A program made the position numbers and the translations under genes. Source: Halorubrum sp. F4 (GTDB taxonomy: Archaea > Halobacteriota > Halobacteria > Halobacteriales > Haloferacaceae). Taken from it: a stretch of 64,000 bases of DNA. The notes beneath the pieces are model-generated. The model saw only the letters and a list, made by a program, of their open reading frames with translations. It was not told where the DNA came from and searched no databases. Positions 17,609-25,978 of this stretch are shown here, piece after piece (the stretch's first letter is position 1; each line of letters begins with the position of its first letter). The stretch covers positions 34,554 through 98,553 of the forward strand of contig NZ_JAPDFS010000004.1 of NCBI RefSeq assembly GCF_027257195.1, in the 5' to 3' direction.

Positions 17609-17821
17609 ATGCGCGTCGGAACCCTCCCGCGACGACATCCGGTCGCGAGCCTCGCGACGGTCGCGTTCCTCCTCGCGTTCGTCTCGACCGCGGCGTACTA
17701 CGCCGGTCTGGTTCCCCTGATCCCGAGGACGCTCCCGACCTTCGTCGACCTGCTGGTCGTCACGGGACTCCTCCTCGCGGTCGCGTTGGCGACGTGGGTC
17801 GTCTCGCTTTCCCGGTCGTGA
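17609..17821 (+). CDS. Small membrane protein, hypothetical
   Basis: A 70-residue protein with two hydrophobic helices (ASLATVAFLLAFVSTAAYYA and VTGLLLAVALATWVVSL), preceded by a basic start MRVGTLPRRHP that suggests a cytoplasmic N-terminus. I do not recognise the family. An in-frame GTG at 17567 would add 14 residues; neither start has a strong TATA element. It lies 65 bases after the presenilin-type gene and may be co-transcribed with it. Confidence 0.6.
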   Translation: MRVGTLPRRHPVASLATVAFLLAFVSTAAYYAGLVPLIPRTLPTFVDLLVVTGLLLAVALATWVVSLSRS

Positions 17822-17828
17822 CCGCCGC

Positions 17829-18338
17829 TCACTCCCGGCCGTCCGCGACCCCGTAACGGACCTTCACCGCGACGCCGCTATCGAACGCGAGCGCCTCCGC
17901 GCCCGAGAGCTCCGCGCGCCCGGCCGCGAACAGGGCGTCGTCGCCGTCGACGACGAGGACCTCGTCGCCCGGCCGGATCCCGTCGTCCGCCGCGGTCACG
18001 AACTTCGCGAAGGCGTTCCGCCCGTCGCGGACGAACGGCTCGCTCTCCTCGCCGACGACGACCCGGTGGGCGGGATCGGCGAACGCCTCTCGAATCCGTC
18101 TCGCCCCGAGTTCGCCGAGCGTGAACCGCCCGTCGGTCCCGTAGGTGACGATCCGGTCGCCCTCGCTGCTCCCGGGAGTGTCGTCCACGTCGCCGGCGAT
18201 CACCTGCCGGGGTCGTCCGCCACTGGAACGGCGGATCGTGACCGACTCGTCGGGGGGAAAGAGCGCCCTCCCGGCCCCCGGCCCGAACTGGTAGTCCGCG
18301 CCGGTCCGCAGGTCGGCGAGGTCCTCGCTGTCGCTCAT
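17829..18338 (-). CDS. PUA-domain protein
   Basis: A 169-residue protein. The C-terminal half (about 85-165) is a PUA RNA-binding domain: AHRVVVGEESEPFVRDGRNA, then FAKFVTAADDGIRPGDEVLV and AAGRAELSGAEAL. The N-terminal half is the small domain that precedes PUA in archaeosine-transglycosylase-like proteins (YQFGPGAGRALFPPD). It has no catalytic domain. It probably binds tRNA or rRNA, possibly in archaeosine or pseudouridine modification; that is inference from the fold. Confidence 0.82.
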   Translation of the reverse strand: MSDSEDLADLRTGADYQFGPGAGRALFPPDESVTIRRSSGGRPRQVIAGDVDDTPGSSEGDRIVTYGTDGRFTLGELGARRIREAFADPAHRVVVGEESEPFVRDGRNAFAKFVTAADDGIRPGDEVLVVDGDDALFAAGRAELSGAEALAFDSGVAVKVRYGVADGRE

Positions 18339-18435
18339 GGCCGCGGTACCGCCGCCGCGCGCAAATCGGTTCCGGTACGGTCGTCCGTCACGTCACCGGT
18401 CCGCGCGGCCGACACGTCACCGGTACGACCGTCCG

Positions 18436-19722
18436 TCACGCCACGTTTTCGCCGGGGTTCTTGCCGGCCGCCCGCCGCGCCTGGAGGGCGAAGAGCGTCG
18501 TGGCGAACCCGATGAACCCGGCCGCGAGCAGAAATCCCGTCTCGGTCGTGGTGAAGTCCATCGTCGTGCCGACGATCACCGGTCCGACGACCTGTCCGAC
18601 CTTCCAGGAGATGGACCGAAGCGACATCGCGCTGGCGACGGAGTCGTGTCGCTCCCCCTCGTCGACGAAGAGAGACATGCTGGCGGGCAGCCGGATCGAG
18701 TCGGCTATCCCGAGCAGCGAGTAGGCGGCGAAGAGCGCGAAGAAGGCCCCGCCGAGCGTCTGTGAGTCGCCGAGATACGAGACGGTGACCGGGTCGACGG
18801 TCCCCTCGAAGTAGGTCGCAAGCGGGATCGCGGCGGTGCCGACCCCGTACAGCAGGGCCCCGATCGCGACGAAGGCGTGTCGCCTCCCGTACCGGTCGGT
18901 CAGGTCCCCGACGAACCCCTGCGTGACCGCCTTCGTCGCCTTCCCGCCGGCCATGATCCACCCGATCGCGAACGCGGAGATGCCGAACGTCGTCCGGGCG
19001 TAGATCGGGAGGAAGATGATGACGGCCATCTTGCCGACGCTGAAGGTGAACCGGAAGACGACGAGCGAGCGAAGCATCGGCAGCGCCAGAAGCGACCGGA
19101 ACGTCTCGATCCCGTCGACCGCCTCGGCGTCGGTCTGGCCGCCGGGATCGTCCCGGAGGAACCGGTAGACGAGGAGGAAGCTCACGAGCGTGATCAGGGA
19201 GAGGACCGCGTACGTCTCGGTGAACCCGTACGCGTACAGGAGGTAGCCGCCGAGCAGGTCGCCGGTCAGCGAGGACACCGACGCGAACTGGTTGTACGAC
19301 CCGAGCCAGAGGCCCTGTTCGTCGTCGGGGCTGATCTCGCCGATTATCGTCGCGCCCGTGATCCAGAGGACGCTCGCGCCGAGCCCCTGGACCATCCGCA
19401 CGAGGATCACGTGGACCGGACTCGAGACGAACGCGAATCCCACGAAGACCCCGACGTTGATCAGGAAGCCGACGAGAAGGTAGCGCTTGGCGTTGCCCGT
19501 GTCGACCGCTCGGCCGAGCGGGAGGACGACGAGCAGTTGGACGGCCGCGAAGGCGGTTCCGAACAGCCCCTCGACGAACCCGGTGGTGCCGAAGAGGTCG
19601 GCGTACAACGCGATCGCGATGAGGATCGTCGAGTACGCCTGGCTCCGCGCGAAGGCGGTCCCCGCGAGGGACGCGAACTCCGCGTTTCCGAGGAGCCGTA
19701 CCGAGTTGCCGAAGCGGGCCAC
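18436..19722 (-). CDS. MFS transporter
   Basis: A 428-residue major facilitator with about 12 hydrophobic segments. The loop between helices 2 and 3 has VLPLGRAVDTGNAKR, a variant of the MFS signature, repeated in the second half as GFVGDLTDRYGRRHA. Substrate unknown; family membership alone would allow a drug or metabolite exporter. The start is a GTG at 19722, with TATTAAAG about 32-40 bases upstream. It is followed 97 bases later by the PUA gene on the same strand. Confidence 0.9.
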   Translation of the reverse strand: MARFGNSVRLLGNAEFASLAGTAFARSQAYSTILIAIALYADLFGTTGFVEGLFGTAFAAVQLLVVLPLGRAVDTGNAKRYLLVGFLINVGVFVGFAFVSSPVHVILVRMVQGLGASVLWITGATIIGEISPDDEQGLWLGSYNQFASVSSLTGDLLGGYLLYAYGFTETYAVLSLITLVSFLLVYRFLRDDPGGQTDAEAVDGIETFRSLLALPMLRSLVVFRFTFSVGKMAVIIFLPIYARTTFGISAFAIGWIMAGGKATKAVTQGFVGDLTDRYGRRHAFVAIGALLYGVGTAAIPLATYFEGTVDPVTVSYLGDSQTLGGAFFALFAAYSLLGIADSIRLPASMSLFVDEGERHDSVASAMSLRSISWKVGQVVGPVIVGTTMDFTTTETGFLLAAGFIGFATTLFALQARRAAGKNPGENVA

Positions 19723-19848
19723 GACCGGGTATCGACTCGCCCGACGGGGTCCACGTATTAAAGCACGAGCGACCCGGCGGTCCCTGCTGGGTTCCGTCGC
19801 CGCCCCCGAGCACGGCGACGGTCGCCGGTCGTACCGGAGCGAGAACGA

Positions 19849-20670
19849 CTACAGCTCGATCCGCTCGACGAGCGAGCCCTCGCCGTTCTCCTTCGTGTTG
19901 ATCGCGACGATCCGGACGAGGTCCTCGAGCATCGACCCCTCGACTTTGGCCTGGAGAAGCGAGTCGACCTGGTAGACGCCGGCGGCGTTGTTCATCCGGA
20001 TCTCCACCTGGACGGGGAGCTCCTCGTCGGGATGGAGGACCACGGACTCGATCGCCTGCGAGGAGACGGTGTTGATCCCGCGTCCTCCCTTCTCGTAGGG
20101 GACCCGGGACCGACCGCGTTCCATGTCGAGACCGTCGGCGATCCGGATGACGCCCGCCTCCCGCGTCAGCGGTTCCTCCTCGGTGTGGTGACAGAGGATC
20201 GCGTGGAGCACCTCGGCCTTCACGCGGACCTGTTCGGAAACGTCGTAGAACTCCGGTAACAGCCGGTCGAGGACGTCGGCGGCGAGGGGGATCGAGTAGT
20301 AGGAGTGGTCGTCGCGGTGGACGACGTGGCCGACGTCGTGAAGCGTCGCCGCGAGCGCGAGTATCACCGGCTCGTCGGCCTCCTCGAGCCCCTGCTGGCG
20401 GGCTCCGTTGAACTCGACGTCGCGGGCCTTGAGCAGCTCGTAGAGTTTGAGCGCGCGGTCGCGGACGATCTCGACGTGTTTCGTCCCGTGGTCGTTGTAC
20501 CCCTTCCGGTCGACCGCGTTGACGTTCTGGGCCTCGAGGTACGTCGTGACCTCGGGGTCGGTCTCGATCCGGTCGAGCACCTCGTTGAGCCGACCGTCCG
20601 GGAACGGATGGTCGGCGTCCGGGTCGTACTCCTGTCTCTCGACGTCCGCGTCGTCGGCCGGCTTCGTCAT
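19849..20670 (-). CDS. HD-domain phosphohydrolase
   Basis: A 273-residue metal-dependent phosphohydrolase. The HD-domain residues are visible: His65 in HGTKHVEIV, the pair His111-Asp112 in ATLHDVGH, further histidines in HAILCHH and the aspartate in RIADGLDM. HD proteins remove phosphate from nucleotides or cyclic dinucleotides; the substrate here is unknown. The C-terminal beta-rich segment (VQVEIRMNNAAGVYQVD) is an extra domain. TATA (minus-strand CCTTTTAGG at about 20696-20704) fits a leaderless start at 20670. Confidence 0.88.
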   Translation of the reverse strand: MTKPADDADVERQEYDPDADHPFPDGRLNEVLDRIETDPEVTTYLEAQNVNAVDRKGYNDHGTKHVEIVRDRALKLYELLKARDVEFNGARQQGLEEADEPVILALAATLHDVGHVVHRDDHSYYSIPLAADVLDRLLPEFYDVSEQVRVKAEVLHAILCHHTEEEPLTREAGVIRIADGLDMERGRSRVPYEKGGRGINTVSSQAIESVVLHPDEELPVQVEIRMNNAAGVYQVDSLLQAKVEGSMLEDLVRIVAINTKENGEGSLVERIEL

Positions 20671-20819
20671 GGGATGTCCACGGAGGTGGCGGGAGCCTAA
20701 AAGGATGTGGCTCCGTCCGACCCCGACGACGGGAGCCGGAAGCTCCGGAGCGTCCGCCGCGTCGATCCGTGCCGATAGGCCAACCTATACCCGATCTCCG
20801 GCGAGAGGACGCCCCATCG

Positions 20820-22133
20820 ATGGGATCGCGACGGACCGGCGGTCGCCGTGCGTACGGGATGACCCTCGCCGCGGCCGCGAGCTACACCTGTCTGATGTTC
20901 GTCTGGTTCTCGCTGCCGGCGTACCTCCCGACGATCATCGGCGACGTCGGATTGACGAACACGCAGGCCGGGGTCCTCGCGGGGGCGATCCCGCTGACGT
21001 ACATCCCCCTCGCGCTGTTCTCGGGGCTCGCCGTCGATCGGCTCGGTCCCGGGAGGGCGATCGGCGTGGGCGTCCTGGTCTACGGCGGCGGACAGATCGG
21101 GCGGAGCGTCGCGCCCGGGTTCGCCTCCCTCCTGGCGTTCACGCTGGTGATGGGCGTCGGCGCGACGGCGATCACCTTCGGGCTCCCGAAGCTCGTCTCC
21201 GTGCTGTTTCCTCCCGCGCGGACCGGCCGACCGACGGCGCTCTACCTCGTCGCCGCCTCGGCGGGATCCGCCGGCGTCTTCGCCGTCGGTCGCCCCGTTC
21301 TGGGTCCTGCCCTCGGGGGATGGCGACCGCTGTTCCTCTGGAGCGGCGTGGTCGCGGTCGCCTACGGAGCGATCTGGCTCCTCGTCGCGCTCCGGATCGG
21401 CATCGACGACGCGGATGGGTCGGGGAGCGGCGACGCGGATGACACCTGGAACGGCGACACGGATGACGCCGGGAGCGGCAACGGGGACGAGGACCGGACC
21501 GGCGACGCCGGCGAGGACGGAGGGAGGCTCGACCCCGGGTCGCTGGCGGCGGACCTCCGGCTCGTGCTCACCCATCGCGAGCTCCAGCTGGTCGTCGCCG
21601 TCGGGACGATGTATCTCCTCATCAACCACGGGATGCAGGGATGGCTCCCGACGCTTCTGGAGTCGCGCGGGCTCCCCGCGGCTCTCGCCGGGCAGGCCAC
21701 GAGCCTCTTCGTCGTCGCCGTCGTCGTCGGCGTCCTCGGGATCCCCGAGCTGGCGGATCGGTTCGACGCCCGGCGACCGGCGCTCGCGGCGTCCGGGGCC
21801 GTGGCCTTCCTCGGGATCACGGCCCTGATCGCGGGCGACACTGGCGCTCTGGCGGTCGTCGGGATCGCCGCCGCCGGCCTGGGGACCGGCGGGCTCTCCC
21901 CGCTGGTCCGGACGATCCCGCCGGAGCTCGACGGGATCGGCTCCAGATTGACGGGGACGGCGGTGGGGTTCATCTTCGCGATCGGCGAGATCGGCGGGTT
22001 CGCGGGACCGGTGCTCGTCGGAACGCTATACGACGCGACCGGCTCGTACGGTCCCGGGTTCGGGATCCTCGCGGCCGGTGCCGTCGGGGTCGTCCTCGCC
22101 GGTGGCGCGCTGGTCTCGCTGGACAGGGGCTGA
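20820..22133 (+). CDS. MFS transporter
   Basis: A 437-residue permease with about 12 hydrophobic segments beginning TLAAAASYTCLMFVWFSLPA. The loop 2-3 signature is FSGLAVDRLGPGRAIG. The central cytoplasmic loop (about 198-245) is acidic and repetitive (Asp, Gly, Ser, Asn), encoded by a diverged tandem repeat around 21410-21480. Substrate unknown; it resembles nitrate/oxalate-formate-like MFS members with the LTNTQAGVLAG start. The ATG at 20820 is chosen with CCTATACC about 30 bases upstream. It is unrelated in sequence to the MFS gene at 18436. Confidence 0.88.
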   Translation: MGSRRTGGRRAYGMTLAAAASYTCLMFVWFSLPAYLPTIIGDVGLTNTQAGVLAGAIPLTYIPLALFSGLAVDRLGPGRAIGVGVLVYGGGQIGRSVAPGFASLLAFTLVMGVGATAITFGLPKLVSVLFPPARTGRPTALYLVAASAGSAGVFAVGRPVLGPALGGWRPLFLWSGVVAVAYGAIWLLVALRIGIDDADGSGSGDADDTWNGDTDDAGSGNGDEDRTGDAGEDGGRLDPGSLAADLRLVLTHRELQLVVAVGTMYLLINHGMQGWLPTLLESRGLPAALAGQATSLFVVAVVVGVLGIPELADRFDARRPALAASGAVAFLGITALIAGDTGALAVVGIAAAGLGTGGLSPLVRTIPPELDGIGSRLTGTAVGFIFAIGEIGGFAGPVLVGTLYDATGSYGPGFGILAAGAVGVVLAGGALVSLDRG

Positions 22134-22159
22134 TCGGAGGACCGGTCCGCCCGCACGAC

Positions 22160-24586
22160 CTACCGAGGGTCGATCTGCCGGGCCTCCTCGTTCCCGACCG
22201 GCCACGCACCCTCCATCCGCCACAGCGTGAGGTCGACCTCGACGGAGTCGACTCCGTCGAGGTCGGTTCCGGTCCCGTCGCCTCCGCCGCTTTCCTCGTC
22301 GCCGGCGGCGGAGGCGGAGGCAGTCTCTCCCGGAACGGTCGAAATCGAGACGCCCGTCGCGTCGTGACGCGTCGGGTAGACTCGGGTCGCGAGCGCCCGA
22401 CGCCAGTTCACGAACAGTTCGATGACGGAGGCGTCGACGAAGACGCGGACGTCGAGGGGGCGGTCGAGGTCGTCGACGCACACCCCGACCGGCGAGTCAC
22501 GCGCGTCGCGATCGAGGCTGCTCTCCGAGCGGTCGACGACGACGCGCTCGTCGCCGATCCGGACCGTCGTTCGCTCCGCGCCGTCGGGAGACTCGCGAAC
22601 TCGGAGCGCGACGACTCCGTCGCCCGGTTCGAGGCGAGCGCGGACCTCGAACGCCTCGCCGGTCGCGTCGAGTCGGTGGGGTGTCGGCCCCGCGGTCCGC
22701 GTCCCGTCGATCAGCCGGGACCCGCGGAGGCGATCGACCTCGCGGGCGGGTCGCTGCCGGAGTTCGCCGTTGACGATCTCGATCTCGCGCGGAAGGCTCA
22801 TCGCGCCCGACCAGCCGGCGTCCCACTGGCTCGCGGTCGACCGCTCCTCGCGGAGCCAGCCGACGGTCACCGTCCGGCCGTCCGGCGTCGAGAGCGACTG
22901 CGGCGCGTAGAACGCCCCGGGATCGAGGACTCCCTCGTCGTCGACGCGGAACCGACCCGCATCGGTGTCGAACGCCCCGACGAAGTACCGCACGTCCTCG
23001 TAGTCGGAGACGTGGAGCAGGTCGCCGTCGGGAAACCGCAACAGCTCCGGACACTCCCAGACGACGCCGAGGTCCGCCTCCTCGGTCACGAGGGCGGGTC
23101 CCTCGTAGGTCCACTCGCGGAGGTCGCGGCTGGTGTACAACACCGCTGCACCGCCGCGGTCCTGGAGGCCCGCGCCGATCAGCTGGTGCCAGCGGTCGTC
23201 CTCGTACCACAGACAGTGGTCGCGGAAGTGCGCCGGCTCGCCGGGCGTCGACAACAGGTCCAGTTCGGGCGGCGGCGATCGGACGACCGGGTTCCCCGGG
23301 TCGGGCTCGAACGCGGTCAGGTCGGGGTCGGTCGCGGTCGCGAGACACGGACGCTGCCACCCGTCCCGCCCGCCGGTGTAGAGCGCGTGGACCGCGTCGG
23401 CGTCGGCCGCGTCGACGGGCACGTCGGTCGCGGTGACGGCATCCCCGTCGTCGACGCCGCCGGCGGGAACGACTCGCGCCGTCTCGCCGTCCGATCCCTC
23501 GACCACGTCCACGGCGACCGCACATCCGGACCAGCAGCCGTCGCGGTCGGGTCCGCCCGGTTCGGGGGACATCGCCACCGGGCGGTCCTCCCAGTGAACG
23601 AGATCCTCGCTTACGGCGTGACCCCAGTGGACCGAGTGGTGGTACGGGCCGGCGGGATTGTACTGATAGAAGAGGTGATACGCCCCGTCGTGGTGGATCA
23701 TGCCGTTCGGATCGTTGAGCCAGTTGACCGGCGCGGTGACGTGGTAGGACGGGCGGTCCCGATCCCCGGAGAGCGCGTCGCGGTGGCGTTCGAGTTCGCG
23801 ACCGCTCTTCGGCCGCCCCGTCGCGAGCGCGGTGTCGTAGTCGTTGGCGCCGGCCAACCATCGGATCACGTCGGCCGCGAAGCGCTCGCGGGTCGCCTCC
23901 GTCGTCTCGTCGTCGTGCTGGGCGAACTCCATGCCGACGCCGACGCCGATGGCCGTTCCCGAGCCGATCCGCCACTGGAGCACGGTCACCTCCCGGGGAA
24001 CGTCCTCGACGCCGCGGTAGGTCGACGCCAGCACGTCCGCGCGCTCCGGGATCACGTCCTCGTACCGGGCGTACGGGGCGGTCGACCCCGCGGGTCGGAT
24101 GTGGTGGCGAAATCCGTCGAGACCGTCGACGGCGGGGTGGCCGGCGTACAGCGGGTGCCACAGCGGGCCGACCGGATCAGTCACCTCCTCGATCCCCGTC
24201 GCGTCCGGCGGAACGGGGTCGATCCCCAGCGCGCTCACCTGCGCGAGCGCTCGCGCGGAGCAGAAGAGACCGCCGCCGTCGGCGAGGAACGCCCGGATCG
24301 GCTCCGCGCAATCGGCGACCGTCGCGGGGTCGCTCACGGGATCGTACGCGTGCCACCAGAGCGCGTCGAACCGATCGAGGTCGACGTCGCCGGCGGCGAC
24401 CGCTGCGAGCGTCACCGTCTCCACCTCCCCCACCACGTCGCGGGCGAACGCGAGCGCGGCAGACGACTCCGTCCCTTCCGGCGGCTCCTCGCTCGCCGCT
24501 CCGTGTCCAGCCGTCCCCGTACTCTCCCTTCCCCCGTTCGTCGATCCCTCGATGAGGAACCCGAGTCGGGGCTCGATCGCGGTCAT
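22160..24586 (-). CDS. Glycoside hydrolase family 32 beta-fructosidase with N-terminal amidotransferase-like domain
   Basis: Hydrolyses beta-fructosides such as sucrose, inulin or levan. The catalytic part starts near residue 280: NWLNDPNGM holds the nucleophile Asp292, WECPELL holds the acid/base Glu511, and HYHLFYQYNP-like and WGHAVS blocks are typical. The third signature, usually RDP, reads RDH with Asp456. A beta-sandwich domain follows (VFVDASVIELFVN). The 808 residues exceed the usual 500 because residues 1-280 form a ThuA/class-I-amidotransferase-like domain (LWWHAYDP, ADGGGLFCSA, GSGTAIGVGVGMEF). No secretion signal is visible, suggesting cytoplasmic action on imported sugar. The promoter carries the element shared with the ABC operon. 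Confidence 0.9.
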   Translation of the reverse strand: MTAIEPRLGFLIEGSTNGGRESTGTAGHGAASEEPPEGTESSAALAFARDVVGEVETVTLAAVAAGDVDLDRFDALWWHAYDPVSDPATVADCAEPIRAFLADGGGLFCSARALAQVSALGIDPVPPDATGIEEVTDPVGPLWHPLYAGHPAVDGLDGFRHHIRPAGSTAPYARYEDVIPERADVLASTYRGVEDVPREVTVLQWRIGSGTAIGVGVGMEFAQHDDETTEATRERFAADVIRWLAGANDYDTALATGRPKSGRELERHRDALSGDRDRPSYHVTAPVNWLNDPNGMIHHDGAYHLFYQYNPAGPYHHSVHWGHAVSEDLVHWEDRPVAMSPEPGGPDRDGCWSGCAVAVDVVEGSDGETARVVPAGGVDDGDAVTATDVPVDAADADAVHALYTGGRDGWQRPCLATATDPDLTAFEPDPGNPVVRSPPPELDLLSTPGEPAHFRDHCLWYEDDRWHQLIGAGLQDRGGAAVLYTSRDLREWTYEGPALVTEEADLGVVWECPELLRFPDGDLLHVSDYEDVRYFVGAFDTDAGRFRVDDEGVLDPGAFYAPQSLSTPDGRTVTVGWLREERSTASQWDAGWSGAMSLPREIEIVNGELRQRPAREVDRLRGSRLIDGTRTAGPTPHRLDATGEAFEVRARLEPGDGVVALRVRESPDGAERTTVRIGDERVVVDRSESSLDRDARDSPVGVCVDDLDRPLDVRVFVDASVIELFVNWRRALATRVYPTRHDATGVSISTVPGETASASAAGDEESGGGDGTGTDLDGVDSVEVDLTLWRMEGAWPVGNEEARQIDPR

Positions 24587-24595
24587 GACGCGAAA

Positions 24596-24613
24596 TTACC
24601 ACGCTGGTAGTAA
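24596..24613. promoter_or_regulatory. Inverted-repeat operator at the fructosidase promoter
   Basis: TTACCACGCTGGTAGTAA is an inverted repeat of the form TTACNAC-N4-GTNGTAA. It matches 15 of 18 bases with the element at 50999-51016 before the sugar-binding protein gene. Here it lies 10-27 bases upstream of the start codon, overlapping the TATA element (minus-strand TTTTTAC, 24610-24616), a position suited to repression. Confidence 0.6.
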
Positions 24614-24744
24614 AAACCGTTCTGCCGACGTCGCGCGCTCCTCGTCGTCACGCCCTCCCCCGTCGACGAACTCGTGGCCACGCCCGCCCCCGTCGACGGA
24701 CCCACGGACTCCCGGCGGGGCGGCAGATTCCGTCGGAGACAAAA

Positions 24745-24752
24745 CCTATAAG
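24745..24752 (+). promoter_or_regulatory. TATA-like element far upstream of dapA
   Basis: CCTATAAG at 24745-24752 is the best promoter element in the gap between the fructosidase gene and dapA. The expected transcript start near 24775 leaves a leader of about 220 bases before dapA, long for an organism whose genes are mostly leaderless. Confidence 0.45.
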
Positions 24753-24776
24753 CGGCTCATCGATGTACGGAGGAAC

Positions 24777-24851
24777 GTGACTCGAACCGCGTCGCCGCTC
24801 GGCTCGCGATCGCCGGCAGCGGCGCGGCCCTTCTCGAAGAAACGCGCGTGA
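24777..24851 (+). CDS. Possible 24-residue leader peptide upstream of the lysine operon
   Basis: A GTG-initiated frame of 24 codons, MTRTASPLGSRSPAAARPFS then KKRA, begins at the transcript start predicted from the TATA element at 24745-24752. Two consecutive lysine codons (AAG AAA) lie three residues before its stop. Lysine is scarce in haloarchaeal proteins, and the operon makes lysine, so the arrangement resembles an amino-acid-responsive leader peptide. There is no proof that it is translated. Confidence 0.28.
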   Translation: MTRTASPLGSRSPAAARPFSKKRA

Positions 24852-24918
24852 CGCGTCCACAGGCGGGAGTGGCGACCCCGTCCCGGACGACCCCCGACCC
24901 GCGCGCGACCGTTCCGCG

Positions 24919-24932
24919 ACGAACGCGTTCGT
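24919..24932. promoter_or_regulatory. 14-bp perfect palindrome in the dapA leader
   Basis: ACGAACGCGTTCGT is perfectly self-complementary and lies 63 bases before the dapA start, within the presumed leader. It could be an operator or, as RNA, part of a hairpin downstream of the putative leader peptide. Confidence 0.4.
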
Positions 24933-24994
24933 TCCGATGGTCCGCCCGCAACGACCGTCAGCAACGACGCGACCGACACCACACCACGATACCG

Positions 24995-25978
24995 ATGACG
25001 AACACTACGACGACAACGACGCCCTACGCGACCGACGATAGCACCGACCGGGAACCGACCGACGAACCCTTCGAGGGGGTCTACCCCGCGATGACGACCC
25101 CGTTCACCGACGAGAACGAGATCGACCACGAACGGCTCGCCGAGAACGCCCGTTACCTCGAGCGGGCGGGCGTCGACGGGGTCGTTCCCGCCGGCTCCAC
25201 CGGGGAGTCCGCGACGATGACCCACGACGAACACATCGAGGTGGTCGAGACCGTTCGCGACGCCGTCGACGACGTGCCCGTGATCGCGGGCACGGGCTCG
25301 AACAACACCGCCGAGGCGCTCTCCCTTTCCCGCCGAGCCGCGGAGGCGGGTGCTGACGGGCTCCTCCTCATCTCGCCGTACTACAACAAGCCGGAGCCCG
25401 AGGGCTTCCTCGAACACTATCGGACGATCGCCGACGCGGTCGACCTCCCGCAGATCGTCTACAACGTTCCCTCGCGGACGGGGCAGTCGATCCCCGTCGA
25501 CGTCGCGGTCGAACTCGCGACCCACCCCAACGTTCAGGGATACAAGGCCGCCTCGGGCGACCTGAACCGGATCAGCGAGATCATCGAGCGGACCCGAGAC
25601 GAGGAGTTCTCCGTGCTCTCGGGCGACGACGGGCTCACGCTCCCGACGCTCTCGGTCGGCGGGACGGGCACGATAAGCGTCGTCGCGAACGTCGAACCGG
25701 AGCGCTCGTGTGCGATGGTCGGCTCGGCGCTCTCGGGCGACTACGATCGCGCGCGGGAGCTCCACCACGAGCTCGCGCCGCTGGTCCGCGCGCTGTTCGC
25801 CGAGACCAACCCGATCCCGGTGACGGAGGCGATGCACGTCCGCGGTCGCGGCGGCCCGCACGTCCGGTCGCCGCTCACGCGGCTCTCCGAGGAGCGCCGC
25901 GAGGGTCTCCGGGAACTGCTCGCGGAGTACGAGGAGGGGACGCCGACGGCGACGGGCGAGAGAGGTGGGGACGAGTGA
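24995..25978 (+). CDS. dapA: 4-hydroxy-tetrahydrodipicolinate synthase
   Basis: Condenses pyruvate with aspartate semialdehyde, the first committed step to lysine. The 327-residue TIM barrel has the Schiff-base lysine in QGYKAASGD (Lys184) and the catalytic tyrosine in IVYNVPSRTG (Tyr156); PAGSTGESATMTHDEH is the substrate-loop signature. It is some 30 residues longer than usual owing to a Thr/Asp-rich N-terminal extension from the chosen ATG at 24995; a shorter start at 25091 within VYPAMTTPF would lose the first strand and is rejected. First gene of a six-enzyme operon. Confidence 0.96.
   Translation: MTNTTTTTTPYATDDSTDREPTDEPFEGVYPAMTTPFTDENEIDHERLAENARYLERAGVDGVVPAGSTGESATMTHDEHIEVVETVRDAVDDVPVIAGTGSNNTAEALSLSRRAAEAGADGLLLISPYYNKPEPEGFLEHYRTIADAVDLPQIVYNVPSRTGQSIPVDVAVELATHPNVQGYKAASGDLNRISEIIERTRDEEFSVLSGDDGLTLPTLSVGGTGTISVVANVEPERSCAMVGSALSGDYDRARELHHELAPLVRALFAETNPIPVTEAMHVRGRGGPHVRSPLTRLSEERREGLRELLAEYEEGTPTATGERGGDE

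Noticed and set aside
21641-24610. Long plus-strand frame opposite the GH32 gene
   Set aside because: Arg/Pro/Val-rich shadow; the GH32 catalytic motifs are on the minus strand.
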